From contig MPMO01000004.1 of assembly GCA_002238555.1 (NCBI GenBank), forward strand, positions 1 through 64,000: DNA of 64,000 nt, written 5' to 3'. The notes beneath the pieces are model-generated. The model saw nothing but the letters and a program-made list of their open reading frames with translations, had not been told where the DNA came from and searched no databases. The position numbers and the translations under genes were made by a program. Shown piece by piece: positions 33,502 to 42,484 of this stretch. This stretch comes from Caldilineaceae bacterium bin34. GTDB taxonomy: Bacteria; Chloroflexota; Anaerolineae; Caldilineales; Caldilineaceae. How positions within the stretch are numbered: the stretch's first letter is position 1; every line of letters starts with the position of its first letter.

Positions 33502-35379
33502 ATGCGTGAAAACACTCTCCGTTGTCCCAAGGCTCCCCCTGAGCTCGATGGGAATCCTGCATCCAACAGGCCACAGTCCGATCGCAATGGCGGCTTCGTC
33601 GATATCCAGGGCCAACGAACCGGTTTCTTCCACACCGAACGCATCCGCGATCGCTGGTGGCTGGTCACGCCCGACGGGGAGCCCTTCTTTTCGCTCGGGC
33701 TCAACCACATCGACCCCGCCAGCCTGCGTTATCTCGAGAACATCCACATCTGGCGCGACAAGTACGGGGGCAGTACCAAGCGCTGGATCCGGGAATCCGT
33801 GGCGCCCAATCTCCAGAAGTGGGCCTTCAACACGGTCGGTTGGGTTCAGGAAGTGACCGTACTCAAGTGGCGGCACTCTCGTCCATTCACGAACGACGAG
33901 TACCGGGCCCTGGACATGCCCTTTTGCCACTTGCTGCCGTTCACCGAATCGCACCAGTGGGAGCAACACACCCGGCACTTCGATTTTCAGGGTGCGCAGT
34001 GGCAGGAATGGGTGGACTACGTGGCGCGCTCGCACTGCGCCGAATTGAGCGAAGATCGCAATCTCATCGGGTATTTCTACAGCGACTGCCCGACGTGGGT
34101 GCACACGCGCCCCGAGAACGCCTGGCGCGGACCGATCTTCGACCCCGAACGCCTCAAGTCCGAAGCGGGCCGCCAGGAACTCGCCCGGCTGGCCCGCGCC
34201 TACTACCGAACCACTCACGACGCCATCAGGCGCTACGACCCCCACCACTTGATTCTGGGGGACCGCTACGAGGCCAACGCCTTCCTCGCGAGGGAGGTCG
34301 TTGAAGCCGCGTTGCCCTTTGTGGACGTGCTGTCGTTCCAGGACTTCCGCGATCCGGTGGCCCATCTCGACACATGGCACAGGAAGACAGGAAAGCCCGT
34401 GCTGCTGGCCGACGCGGCGGGGTTGAGACGCCCCGCGCCCCCCGGGGGGTTCGTCCCCAACGACGGCGAATGGTACGCGGATGTATTGGCGGCGCTTTTC
34501 GAAAACCCCGGCTGCATCGGTTTTCATCTGTGTGGCGCCTACCAGCGCAACAAGGCGCGACGCCGCGGCCTGCTCGACGAACTGGAAAGGCCTGATCAGG
34601 AACACGTTGACCTGATTCGCGCTGCGAACGCAAAGGTCAGCCGCGGTTGGACGAACGGTACTGATCGTCCGGTCTCGTTTGATTGGGCGAAGGGCCATGG
34701 CATGGTCCGATCATCCATGCAAGTCCCCTATACTGATTTCGTACGATGTCCCGACCCGTCATGTCGCCCAATGCATTCACCGGATACTGAAGAACTGATT
34801 CTGGACGCTGCCCTGGAGGAATTCTCGGTGCAGGGCTACGCGAACGCAGGATTCAAGGGGGTTGCGGCCCGGGCCAATCTCACGATGGCCGCCTTGTTCG
34901 CCCGGTTTCCCAGCAAGGAACGGATGTTTCTATCGTTGATGGACCGGTTTGCCAACTCGGTGGAACGCAAGGTCCTTGCCGCCATCGACAAACGCCTGGA
35001 TGCCACGGATCGCATCGCCGCGGCGACGGAAGCATGCCTGGATGGTTTCGGACAATATCGACGCGAACTGAAAATCCTGATGGTGCACACCCGGTCGCTG
35101 GGACCATCGTTCGACCAGAAAGTCCGGGATATCCAGACCCGTTTCGCTGCAATCATTCAGGACCTGTTGGACGACGCCATCCGACAACGGCAGATTGAAC
35201 CGGTGGACACGGAGGTGGTGGCCGCCGCCTGGACCGGTTCCATCTACCACTTGGTGATGCAGTGGTCGTTGACGGGATATCCCGATCAGGACCGCATGCT
35301 AGCCACGCTGATACCGTTGCTGATGCGGTCCGTGGGCCTCCCGGACCCAGCGGTCGCCAAGTCATCGTCGGAAAGCTGA
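33502..35379 (+). CDS. Open frame joining a glycoside-hydrolase-like domain to a TetR regulator
   Basis: One uninterrupted frame of 625 codons. Residues about 30-395 resemble the TIM-barrel glycoside hydrolases often labelled agarase-like: GFFHTERIRDRWWLVTPDG and FFSLGLNHID at the start, LIGYFYSDCPTW in the middle, VDVLSFQDF later. The acidic residue after IGYF is Asp rather than the usual Glu, so catalysis is uncertain. A composition typical of non-coding DNA follows (about residues 395-423), and then a complete TetR protein begins in the same frame. Either a stop codon was lost, creating a true fusion, or the second gene merely shares the frame. No signal peptide is seen. Confidence 0.7.
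   Translation: MRENTLRCPKAPPELDGNPASNRPQSDRNGGFVDIQGQRTGFFHTERIRDRWWLVTPDGEPFFSLGLNHIDPASLRYLENIHIWRDKYGGSTKRWIRESVAPNLQKWAFNTVGWVQEVTVLKWRHSRPFTNDEYRALDMPFCHLLPFTESHQWEQHTRHFDFQGAQWQEWVDYVARSHCAELSEDRNLIGYFYSDCPTWVHTRPENAWRGPIFDPERLKSEAGRQELARLARAYYRTTHDAIRRYDPHHLILGDRYEANAFLAREVVEAALPFVDVLSFQDFRDPVAHLDTWHRKTGKPVLLADAAGLRRPAPPGGFVPNDGEWYADVLAALFENPGCIGFHLCGAYQRNKARRRGLLDELERPDQEHVDLIRAANAKVSRGWTNGTDRPVSFDWAKGHGMVRSSMQVPYTDFVRCPDPSCRPMHSPDTEELILDAALEEFSVQGYANAGFKGVAARANLTMAALFARFPSKERMFLSLMDRFANSVERKVLAAIDKRLDATDRIAAATEACLDGFGQYRRELKILMVHTRSLGPSFDQKVRDIQTRFAAIIQDLLDDAIRQRQIEPVDTEVVAAAWTGSIYHLVMQWSLTGYPDQDRMLATLIPLLMRSVGLPDPAVAKSSSES
34771..35379 (+). CDS. TetR/AcrR family transcriptional regulator (possible independent start)
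   Basis: From the ATG at 34771 the frame encodes a complete 202-residue TetR protein. The HTH is in ILDAALEEFSVQGYANAGF followed by VAARANLTMAALFARFPSKERMF, and the ligand-binding domain follows. A TATACT hexamer at about 34729, roughly 40 bases upstream, could be a -10 box, although part of the apparent upstream sequence is also in the open frame. It is listed separately because an independent regulator is the more conservative reading. Likely targets are its own region and the divergent SDR gene. Confidence 0.75.
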   Translation: MHSPDTEELILDAALEEFSVQGYANAGFKGVAARANLTMAALFARFPSKERMFLSLMDRFANSVERKVLAAIDKRLDATDRIAAATEACLDGFGQYRRELKILMVHTRSLGPSFDQKVRDIQTRFAAIIQDLLDDAIRQRQIEPVDTEVVAAAWTGSIYHLVMQWSLTGYPDQDRMLATLIPLLMRSVGLPDPAVAKSSSES

Positions 35380-35398
35380 ACCGAACACCGCCAGCCCT

Positions 35399-36754
35399 TT
35401 GGACACATACGCGGAACAGCGCCTCGTATCGGCCACCAAATCCATTTCGGGATTCTCCCCGGACATGGTCAGGGCACTTGTGCCGGATGCATGGCACATC
35501 CAATGGTTCGACCCAGTCACGCGGCACGCGTTGCGGGGGTGGGGTGCGACGGCGGTGTTGCGCGGCGATCCTGCAGATCGCTTCGCCGACATTCAAAGCC
35601 AAGCGGAGTCGCTGTTTGGGGATGCTGTCTGCCGGGGACCTGGCCGAGGCCCGCGCCTGGCCGGAGGCTTCTCCTTTTCCAGCGGGTATCTGTCCGACAA
35701 GGTCTGGCAATCCTTTGCACCGGGCTGTTTCGTGCTCCCGCATTTCCAACACGAGTTGGCTGAGGATCGAGAGTGGCTCACGATCAACGTTCTGGTTGAT
35801 TCAGATGTCGATGTCCAGGAAGCAATGGACCACTGCTACGAGATTCTCAGCGACTTGGAAAGGAACGGCGCCGACCCTCCGCCAGGCGCTCCGTCCCATG
35901 GTACAGGCGTGCCAACGCGTACCACGCACACTGTCGAGAACCCGGTGGCCAAGGTGGAATGGCGCGGTATGGTCGGCGAGGTTCTGGACCGGGTCGGCTC
36001 CGGCCAGATCAACAAAGTGGCGCTGGCGCGCATGCGCGAATTGAACTTCGCCCAGCCGCCCGACACGAACCGCGCCATGGCACACCTAGCCCATCGTTAC
36101 AGCGACTGCTACCGTTTCCTGTTTCACCAAGAAGACAATTCGGTGTTCCTGGGCGCGTCGCCGGAGTTGCTCTGTGCACTGGACGGTGGGCGACTGCACA
36201 CCATGGCCCTGGCCGGCACGGCGCCGCGCTGCCAATCCGCCGAGGCGGATCGAAACGGGCACCGAGAACTGCTCTCTTCGGCCAAGAACCAGCATGAACA
36301 CCGCATCGTGGTCAACAACCTGCTCGCGCGCCTGCACGAGTTCAAAGCCATTCCGGACCAGGATCTCCGCACCGAAATCCTGTCACTGCACAACGTCCAT
36401 CACCTGCGTACACCGGTCTCGGCCACGCCGCGGGCGGCCCGGCATATTCTCCAATGGCTTGAGCAACTTCACCCAACTGCCGCCCTGGGAGGCGACCCGA
36501 CCGACCAGGCCATGGTCTTGATCGATGAGTTGGAAAGGCAGCCAAGGGGCTGGTACGCCGCTCCGTTCGGCCTGTTCGACCGCTTCGGACATGGCACGTT
36601 TTGCGTCGGCATCCGCTCTGCTGTGATCCATAAGGCGCGCGCCTGGCTGTTTGCCGGTGCCGGAATCGTCGCCGACAGCCAACCGGATCTCGAGTGGGAT
36701 GAAACCGAGTGGAAGTTCCAGCCCATGCACCAGGCCCTGACGGCCCTGTCCTGA
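35399..36754 (+). CDS. menF: Isochorismate synthase
   Basis: MenF converts chorismate to isochorismate, the first step of menaquinone synthesis. The 451-residue protein has the chorismate-binding C-terminal domain: INKVALARMRELNF, FLGASPELLC, MALAGTAPR, KNQHEHRIVVNNLL and GGDPTDQAM, ending with the AGAGIVADSQPDLEW strand. The start is a TTG at 35399, 19 bases after the TetR stop, with no nearer ATG before the first conserved block. Its place directly before menD favours menF over entC or a salicylate synthase. Confidence 0.92.
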   Translation: MDTYAEQRLVSATKSISGFSPDMVRALVPDAWHIQWFDPVTRHALRGWGATAVLRGDPADRFADIQSQAESLFGDAVCRGPGRGPRLAGGFSFSSGYLSDKVWQSFAPGCFVLPHFQHELAEDREWLTINVLVDSDVDVQEAMDHCYEILSDLERNGADPPPGAPSHGTGVPTRTTHTVENPVAKVEWRGMVGEVLDRVGSGQINKVALARMRELNFAQPPDTNRAMAHLAHRYSDCYRFLFHQEDNSVFLGASPELLCALDGGRLHTMALAGTAPRCQSAEADRNGHRELLSSAKNQHEHRIVVNNLLARLHEFKAIPDQDLRTEILSLHNVHHLRTPVSATPRAARHILQWLEQLHPTAALGGDPTDQAMVLIDELERQPRGWYAAPFGLFDRFGHGTFCVGIRSAVIHKARAWLFAGAGIVADSQPDLEWDETEWKFQPMHQALTALS

Positions 36755-36762
36755 TTCTCGGC

Positions 36763-38496
36763 ATGCGGCAATCCGATCCCCCCAGTTTTCAGCTGGCCGA
36801 CGTAATTGTCCAAACTCTGGTGGAGCTTGGAATCCGTCACTTTTGTATTTGTCCAGGCTCCCGGTCCACCCCTCTGGTCCTAAACATTTGGCGCGATGCA
36901 TCCGCTTCCCACACTGTCCACCACGACGAACGAAGCGCGGCCTTCCAGGCATTGGGCCGGTCCTTGGCCACCGGCAATGCGGCAGCCGTCGTTACGACTT
37001 CGGGTACTGCCGTGGCGGAACTGCTTCCGGCAACCGTGGAGGCATCCCAGAGCAATGTACCGCTGGTCTTGCTGACCGCCGACCGGCCGGCACGGCTAAG
37101 GGGAACCGGATCCAACCAAACGATTCTGCAGCCCGGAATTTTCGGCCCCTATGTCAGGGCCGAACTGGATATTCCGGCAACAGTTCCAGACCACGGCGAA
37201 TGGCGACGCGAACTGTCGGATCAGGTAATCCGCTTAGTGAACTCCGCCTCCGGGCCGCGGCCTGGTCCGATCCATCTCAACGCGCAGTTCGACAAACCCT
37301 TTGAACCAACCGATTTGGTGCGCCGGGCCACCACAGCTTGCCCGATGCAGGAGTCTCCGGGGCCCCATTCCCGCATCGACCTGTCGGACGAGGTCCGGTC
37401 CGCCCTAACCCAGTCCCGCCAAGGGTTGATCATTGTCGGACCCAACCGAATCGGTCCGCCCATGCTCGATGCTGTGCATGCGTTGTCGGAGTCCGCCGCG
37501 ATGCCGATAGTGGCCGATCCCCTGTCGGGTTGCAGGTTTCCCGCGGGCACACGTTGCAATGTCGTGTCCCATGCTGATGCCCTGTTGCAAGCAGGCCTCC
37601 TGGAGGACCTGCAGCCGGACCTGATCGTTCGGTTTGGTTCCCTGCCGGTTTCCACGCGCCTGATTGCCTGGTGGTCAGACCGGCTGGCTGACGGCGGCAC
37701 ACACATTTATGTAAATGATACGGGCGAAGTCCATGACGACACGAACGCGATAACGAAGCATGTCACAGGCGACCCTGTCGGTTTTTGCCATGAGGCCGGC
37801 CAGCTGCAGCATCCGGTGGTTTTCAGACAGGGATGGTTGTCCCGATGGCGAGAGCTGAATGCATTGGCCGAACGGACCGTGCGAACGTGTTCGGCAGCGT
37901 CTCCGCTTTGGGATCTCGGAGCAGTGAGGACTTTGATTGAGCGGTTGGGGCCCAACACCATTCTGGTTGCCGGAAACAGTCTTCCAATCAGGCTGCTGGA
38001 CTCGGCCGGCATCGGCCTCCGCGACGGGGTGATGCTTGGCAATCGCGGCGCCAGCGGCATTGACGGGTTGTTGGCCACGGCCCTTGGTATCGCCGGTGCG
38101 ACATCCAATCAGGTTGTTCTCCTGCTCGGAGACGTATCGATGCTGCATGACATCGGCAGTCTGGCAGAGGTCCGACGCCAGAATGTCGCGAACCTCGGTA
38201 TCGTGGTCCTCAACAATGATGGCGGACGCATCTTCGAACGGTTGCCCGTCACGGATCTCGCCCACGTGGTCGAACAGCTGTTCGTGGCGCCACACGGCCT
38301 CGATTTCGCCGCATTGGCCTCGGCTTTCGGTCTGGACCATCGTCTGGTGTCAGAATTGAGCGGTCTGGACGGGGCCCTGTCCGAAGGCATGGGCGGGCCG
38401 CCTGCCTCAATCCTGGAAATCCGGACCTCGGCCGCGGACGATCTTGACCAGGAAAGACACTACATCGATCTACTTAGACATGCAGGAGCCCGTTGA
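36763..38496 (+). CDS. menD: 2-succinyl-5-enolpyruvyl-6-hydroxy-3-cyclohexene-1-carboxylate synthase
   Basis: MenD is the ThDP-dependent enzyme that adds a succinyl semialdehyde unit from 2-oxoglutarate to isochorismate. It opens with FCICPGSRSTPLVL, has the HHDERSAAFQALG glutamate that activates ThDP, the TSGTAVAELLPATVEA and LTADRPARLRGTGSNQT motifs, and the ThDP/Mg site GDVSMLHD to NNDGG. At 577 residues the length is normal. The ATG at 36763 is eight bases after the menF stop. Confidence 0.95.
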   Translation: MRQSDPPSFQLADVIVQTLVELGIRHFCICPGSRSTPLVLNIWRDASASHTVHHDERSAAFQALGRSLATGNAAAVVTTSGTAVAELLPATVEASQSNVPLVLLTADRPARLRGTGSNQTILQPGIFGPYVRAELDIPATVPDHGEWRRELSDQVIRLVNSASGPRPGPIHLNAQFDKPFEPTDLVRRATTACPMQESPGPHSRIDLSDEVRSALTQSRQGLIIVGPNRIGPPMLDAVHALSESAAMPIVADPLSGCRFPAGTRCNVVSHADALLQAGLLEDLQPDLIVRFGSLPVSTRLIAWWSDRLADGGTHIYVNDTGEVHDDTNAITKHVTGDPVGFCHEAGQLQHPVVFRQGWLSRWRELNALAERTVRTCSAASPLWDLGAVRTLIERLGPNTILVAGNSLPIRLLDSAGIGLRDGVMLGNRGASGIDGLLATALGIAGATSNQVVLLLGDVSMLHDIGSLAEVRRQNVANLGIVVLNNDGGRIFERLPVTDLAHVVEQLFVAPHGLDFAALASAFGLDHRLVSELSGLDGALSEGMGGPPASILEIRTSAADDLDQERHYIDLLRHAGAR

Positions 38497-38499
38497 ACC

Positions 38500-39345
38500 A
38501 TGGTGACACCAGCCGCCGCATGGGAGACAGTGAGAACATACACCGACATCACGTACGGCAAGGCGGACGGCATGGCGCGCATCGCCTTCGACCGGCCGGA
38601 AATCCGCAACGCATTCCGTCCTGAAACCATTGAACAGATGATTGATGCCTTCCGGGATGCGTGGGCGGATGCCGACATTGGGGTGGTCCTGCTCACCGGC
38701 AACGGACCTTCTCCCAAGGACGGTGTCCACGCGTTTTGTGCGGGAGGGGACCAAAAAGTCCGCAGCTTCGCCGGCTATGCCGACGAAGAGGGCAAGGCCC
38801 ACCTGAATGTGCTGGAACTACAGCGCATCATCAGGGTCATGCCCAAACCCGTCATTGCCTTGGTGAACGGCTTTGCCATCGGTGGAGGCCATGTCCTGCA
38901 TGTTATCTGTGATCTGTCCATCAGCGCCGACAATGCCGTGTTTGGCCAGACGGGACCCATTGTGGGCAGTTTCGACGCCGGCTTCGGATCCAGCTACTTG
39001 GCAAGGATTGTCGGCCAGAAGAAGGCCCGTGAAATCTGGTTTTTGTGCCGGCAGTATGGAGCCGGCGAAGCTTTGGACATGGGCCTGGTCAACGCGGTGG
39101 TACCGCTGACGGATCTGGAACGGGAAGGTGTCCAGTGGGCTCAACAAATCCTGCGTCACAGCCCCTTGGCCATCCGTTTTCTGAAAGCAGGCCTGAACGC
39201 CGACTGCGATGGCCAAACGGGACTGCAGAGCCTGGCCGGCGACGCCACCATGCTGTTCTACATGACGGAGGAAGGCAACGAAGGCCGCAACGCGTTCGTG
39301 GAAAAGCGCCCGCCGAACTTCCGCCAGTACCCCTGGCGCCCATGA
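38500..39345 (+). CDS. menB: 1,4-dihydroxy-2-naphthoyl-CoA synthase
   Basis: MenB is the crotonase-fold enzyme that closes o-succinylbenzoyl-CoA into the naphthoate ring. The 281-residue protein has the family-specific [29 protein letters not shown] split by conserved glycines, and [27 protein letters not shown] region ([13 protein letters not shown]). It ends with the [17 protein letters not shown] tail that distinguishes MenB from other crotonases. It starts three bases after menD, and its TGA overlaps the menE ATG. Confidence 0.95.
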   Translation: MVTPAAAWETVRTYTDITYGKADGMARIAFDRPEIRNAFRPETIEQMIDAFRDAWADADIGVVLLTGNGPSPKDGVHAFCAGGDQKVRSFAGYADEEGKAHLNVLELQRIIRVMPKPVIALVNGFAIGGGHVLHVICDLSISADNAVFGQTGPIVGSFDAGFGSSYLARIVGQKKAREIWFLCRQYGAGEALDMGLVNAVVPLTDLEREGVQWAQQILRHSPLAIRFLKAGLNADCDGQTGLQSLAGDATMLFYMTEEGNEGRNAFVEKRPPNFRQYPWRP

Positions 39346-40838
39346 GTCATGTCCCATCATCGCCGGATTGGCTTGCCGCGCAGTCTGCCGCCAATGCCTC
39401 CAATCCGTTTCTGTACCTGGAACATGAACACCTGACCTTCGGTGATGTCGAGGCCATGGTGGGGCACGCCTGCCTGTTCCTCCAGGCAGCGGTTGCGACA
39501 GTGAAGGGGCACAATGCGGCGATTTGGAACACCGATCCCAAGTTGACGGTGATTCTGCTGTTGGCCTGTGCACGGCTGAGGTGGCCTGCCACGGTCCTCG
39601 CCCCCGCCCTACCGTCTGCAGTGCTGGCGCGGCACATTGCCCAAGTACCGCTGACATTGTTGTTGTTTGGAACCGGCAAGGGGCCCGATGAAGCGCAATC
39701 GCGCACATTCGACGGAGCCGTCGAGCATTTGGCGGTCGAGATTCCGGAGGCGGGTTCCAATTCCTCGGCACCCGTCTGGAGTCAACCCAACACAGCCATG
39801 ATCGGCAACCCGGACTTGGAGTTGACTCAAGGGTGGGTCTTCACATCGGGCACCACCGGCACGCCCAAGGCCATCACTGTCACGTTTGGAAACCTGCTTT
39901 GGAGTACGGCAGCCTCCAGCTACCGACTTGGGTACCGGATTTCCGACTGCTGGCTCCACTGCATGCCCTTGCACCATATCGGCGGACTGGCCTTGTTGTT
40001 CCGGAGCCTGATTTTCGGATTCAGCCTGTGCATGCGCAGCCGGTTCGACCAACACGAAGTCAGGAATTTCATGGAGCAGGGAGTAGTGACGCATGCCGCG
40101 TTGGTTCCGACCATGCTGGCGCGCCTGCTGGATGCGAACCTGGACTTGACCGCTCCCGGCCAACGATTCCGTACGGTCCTGGCGGGAGGTGCCAAAGTAG
40201 CCGAGTCCCTGCGCTCGGAGTGCAAGGAACGCGGCTTGGATGTTGTTGCCAGCTACGGCATGACGGAGAGTTGTTCCCACATCGCGGCGGAACGACCTGG
40301 CCGCGCAAGCAGGGCGGGAGAGGGCCCCGCCCTGCGACACGCCGGAATCCAAATCAGGAGCATCGATGGGGAGCAGCTGCCTGCCGGACACCAAGGGACA
40401 ATCTGGATCAAGGGCCCTCAATTGTCGTTGTCATGTGAGTTGGACAGCCAAGGATGGTTTCGAACCGGCGATTGGGGCCTGCTGGATGACAACCGCTCCG
40501 TGCATGTGCTGGATCGTCAGGACGGGGTGTTTGTCAGCGGAGGCGAAAACGTCACGTCGCGTCATGTAGCGGAAAGCTTGATGGAGCTTCCGGGAATCGA
40601 ACACGCCTGGGTCACCGGAGTGCCCGACCGGGAATGGGGCCATCGCGTGGTGGCGGTAATGCAACCTTCCGCCAACCGGGTACCGGACGAACACGCCCTA
40701 CGGCGCAGGTTGCGAACCAGGTTGGCAGTCCACGAAGTTCCCAAGCAATTCGTCTGGGTTGAATCGCTGCCCAGAACGGAGTTGGGCAAAGTGGACGCAG
40801 AAGCCGCACGGAAACTCGTAGAGGAACTCCAGCGGTGA
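39342..40838 (+). CDS. menE: o-Succinylbenzoate-CoA ligase
   Basis: MenE activates o-succinylbenzoate with CoA and ATP. The 498-residue ANL-family ligase has the P-loop [16 protein letters not shown], the aromatic motif [20 protein letters not shown] and [13 protein letters not shown], and the C-terminal catalytic lysine in [10 protein letters not shown]. The start ATG at 39342 overlaps the menB stop (ATGA). No menC gene, which should make its substrate, is present in this window. Confidence 0.94.
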   Translation: MSHVPSSPDWLAAQSAANASNPFLYLEHEHLTFGDVEAMVGHACLFLQAAVATVKGHNAAIWNTDPKLTVILLLACARLRWPATVLAPALPSAVLARHIAQVPLTLLLFGTGKGPDEAQSRTFDGAVEHLAVEIPEAGSNSSAPVWSQPNTAMIGNPDLELTQGWVFTSGTTGTPKAITVTFGNLLWSTAASSYRLGYRISDCWLHCMPLHHIGGLALLFRSLIFGFSLCMRSRFDQHEVRNFMEQGVVTHAALVPTMLARLLDANLDLTAPGQRFRTVLAGGAKVAESLRSECKERGLDVVASYGMTESCSHIAAERPGRASRAGEGPALRHAGIQIRSIDGEQLPAGHQGTIWIKGPQLSLSCELDSQGWFRTGDWGLLDDNRSVHVLDRQDGVFVSGGENVTSRHVAESLMELPGIEHAWVTGVPDREWGHRVVAVMQPSANRVPDEHALRRRLRTRLAVHEVPKQFVWVESLPRTELGKVDAEAARKLVEELQR

Positions 40839-41668
40839 TTTGGCATCCACTGCCCACTTGCGTGGCCCCATCCGGGATCCCGTACCACGGAGCCACCACA
40901 GGGAACGGTCCCCCAATGCTGCTCCTGCACGGCTTTACCGGCACCGTTCAAAGTCTTGATCCGATCGCCTGTGTTCTATCGAGCCAGTTCTCCCTATTGG
41001 GCATCGACCTTCCCGGTCACGGTCGCACGCGCGCCATACCCGATCCCAATCCGAAATTCGACCAAGTGATCTCCGACCTGCACGAAGTAATGGGCCGGTG
41101 GCATCCGTACCCGGTGCATGTGGCCGGATACTCCATGGGCGGGCGGGTAGGCCTTGGTTTGGCTTGTCGGTTTCCCGATGCAGTGAAATCGCTGTCGCTC
41201 CTTGGTGCATCACCCGGTATCTCCGACGTTGCAGATCGTCAGACACGTTTGGCTCTTGATCGGGACCTGGCCAATTTCCTGGTCGAAACCCCTGACGGTG
41301 TCTTCGATCGGTACTGGGAATCCATGCCGCTGTTTGGCGGCGGCCGGGCCTCCGGTGCCTCGGACCGCCGTGTCAGTTCCAAGAACATCAGGCAAGGTTG
41401 GTCTACATCACTGCACCTGCTCGGCACGGGGGTCCAGCCCTCGTTCTGGAATGACCTGTCGCACCTGGACCTGCCGGTACAACTGCTTACGGGGGGAAGG
41501 GACATCAAGTTCCGAAACATCGCAGACGCCATGAACGTGCGCCTTCCCCAGTGTCGAGCCCACACGGTGCCGCTTGCCGGCCACAGGGTCCACCTGGAAA
41601 ACCCACGTGCGACAGCCAGTCTGATCGCCGACTGGGCAATGGGGCATGACGATACCCATGGTCCATGA
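40835..41668 (+). CDS. menH: SHCHC synthase-like alpha/beta hydrolase
   Basis: MenH removes pyruvate from the MenD product to give SHCHC. This 277-residue alpha/beta hydrolase has LLLHGFTGT, the nucleophile elbow GYSMGGRVGL, a TGGRDIKF acidic strand and a C-terminal His in LAGHRVHLENP. These positions match the Ser-Asp-His triad. The SMGGR form of the elbow and the location inside the men operon support MenH over a general esterase. It starts with a GTG overlapping the menE stop. Confidence 0.9.
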   Translation: MIWHPLPTCVAPSGIPYHGATTGNGPPMLLLHGFTGTVQSLDPIACVLSSQFSLLGIDLPGHGRTRAIPDPNPKFDQVISDLHEVMGRWHPYPVHVAGYSMGGRVGLGLACRFPDAVKSLSLLGASPGISDVADRQTRLALDRDLANFLVETPDGVFDRYWESMPLFGGGRASGASDRRVSSKNIRQGWSTSLHLLGTGVQPSFWNDLSHLDLPVQLLTGGRDIKFRNIADAMNVRLPQCRAHTVPLAGHRVHLENPRATASLIADWAMGHDDTHGP

Positions 41669-42009
41669 GGTGAAGGCCTGATCGCTACGCGAAGGCTGTG
41701 GGCGGTTTTGTTCTTGCTGCATGCTACCTTGTGCTAGTTGAATGGCAAGGTCCATTTTGCGGGACGCTGAGTGCAAATTCTGGTAGTCCGGTCAAGCAAC
41801 TTTCTGCACATCGTTGTTTGGTGGTTGCACGTTGGCAGGCATTTGGATTTCGCATTCGCAACAGTGCCCCCAGACCCGAGCAGACCGCGGGGAGTGCGGC
41901 ACACGATGCGACTTGGCCGGCCTGCTGCCATCACCTTCATGGCCAGGGCAGGCCTATCGCTATACTGAATTCAACTCGGTTGGCAGTACACACCAAGAAA
42001 CCACAGCTT
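41669..42009. other. Intergenic region before the thioesterase gene
   Basis: About 340 bases that break the tight packing of the men genes. No recognisable gene, tRNA or strong hairpin was seen. It may contain a separate promoter for the thioesterase. Confidence 0.4.
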
Positions 42010-42447
42010 ATGAGCATTTGGACCATCGAGATGGACATTGGCCGGCTCCATCGGGGATTTCCGGGAACCATACTGGAACACTTGGAAATCACGATCGACG
42101 CAGTCGGGGACGACTATTTGACAGCCAGCATGCCGGTGGACCACCGCACAATTCAGCGTATGGGGATCCTGCACGGCGGTGCTTCGGTGGTATTGGCCGA
42201 GTCGGTAGGCAGCATTGCCTCCAACTGCTGCATCGACCAAGCCACGTTGGCGGCCGTCGGACTCCAAATCAACGCCAACCACATACGCCCCGTGAGTTCA
42301 GGACGAGTCTCCGGCACGGCCAGACCCTTGCACTTGGGCTTCCGCACGCATGTATGGCGAATTGCCTTGCAGGACGAAAATGGCCGGAGGACCTGTGAGT
42401 GCACACTCACGACGTCGGTAATCACGCGCAAGTCGCTGGGGCTGTGA
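42010..42447 (+). CDS. menI: Hotdog-fold thioesterase, probable 1,4-dihydroxy-2-naphthoyl-CoA hydrolase
   Basis: A 145-residue PaaI/YdiI-type hotdog thioesterase. It has the core MGILHGGASVVLAESVGS with the catalytic Glu, the QINANHIRPVSSGRVSGTAR strand split across the sheet, and a THVWRIALQDENGR ending. The ATG at 42010 precedes the conserved core by about 45 residues, as in the family. It follows menH on the same strand after about 340 bases, so the DHNA-CoA thioesterase role (MenI) is a reasonable assignment, though other acyl-CoA substrates are possible. Confidence 0.8.
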   Translation: MSIWTIEMDIGRLHRGFPGTILEHLEITIDAVGDDYLTASMPVDHRTIQRMGILHGGASVVLAESVGSIASNCCIDQATLAAVGLQINANHIRPVSSGRVSGTARPLHLGFRTHVWRIALQDENGRRTCECTLTTSVITRKSLGL

Positions 42448-42484
42448 CAGGAACCCGCCCGTGGCTTGAGAACAGTGGCATCGC

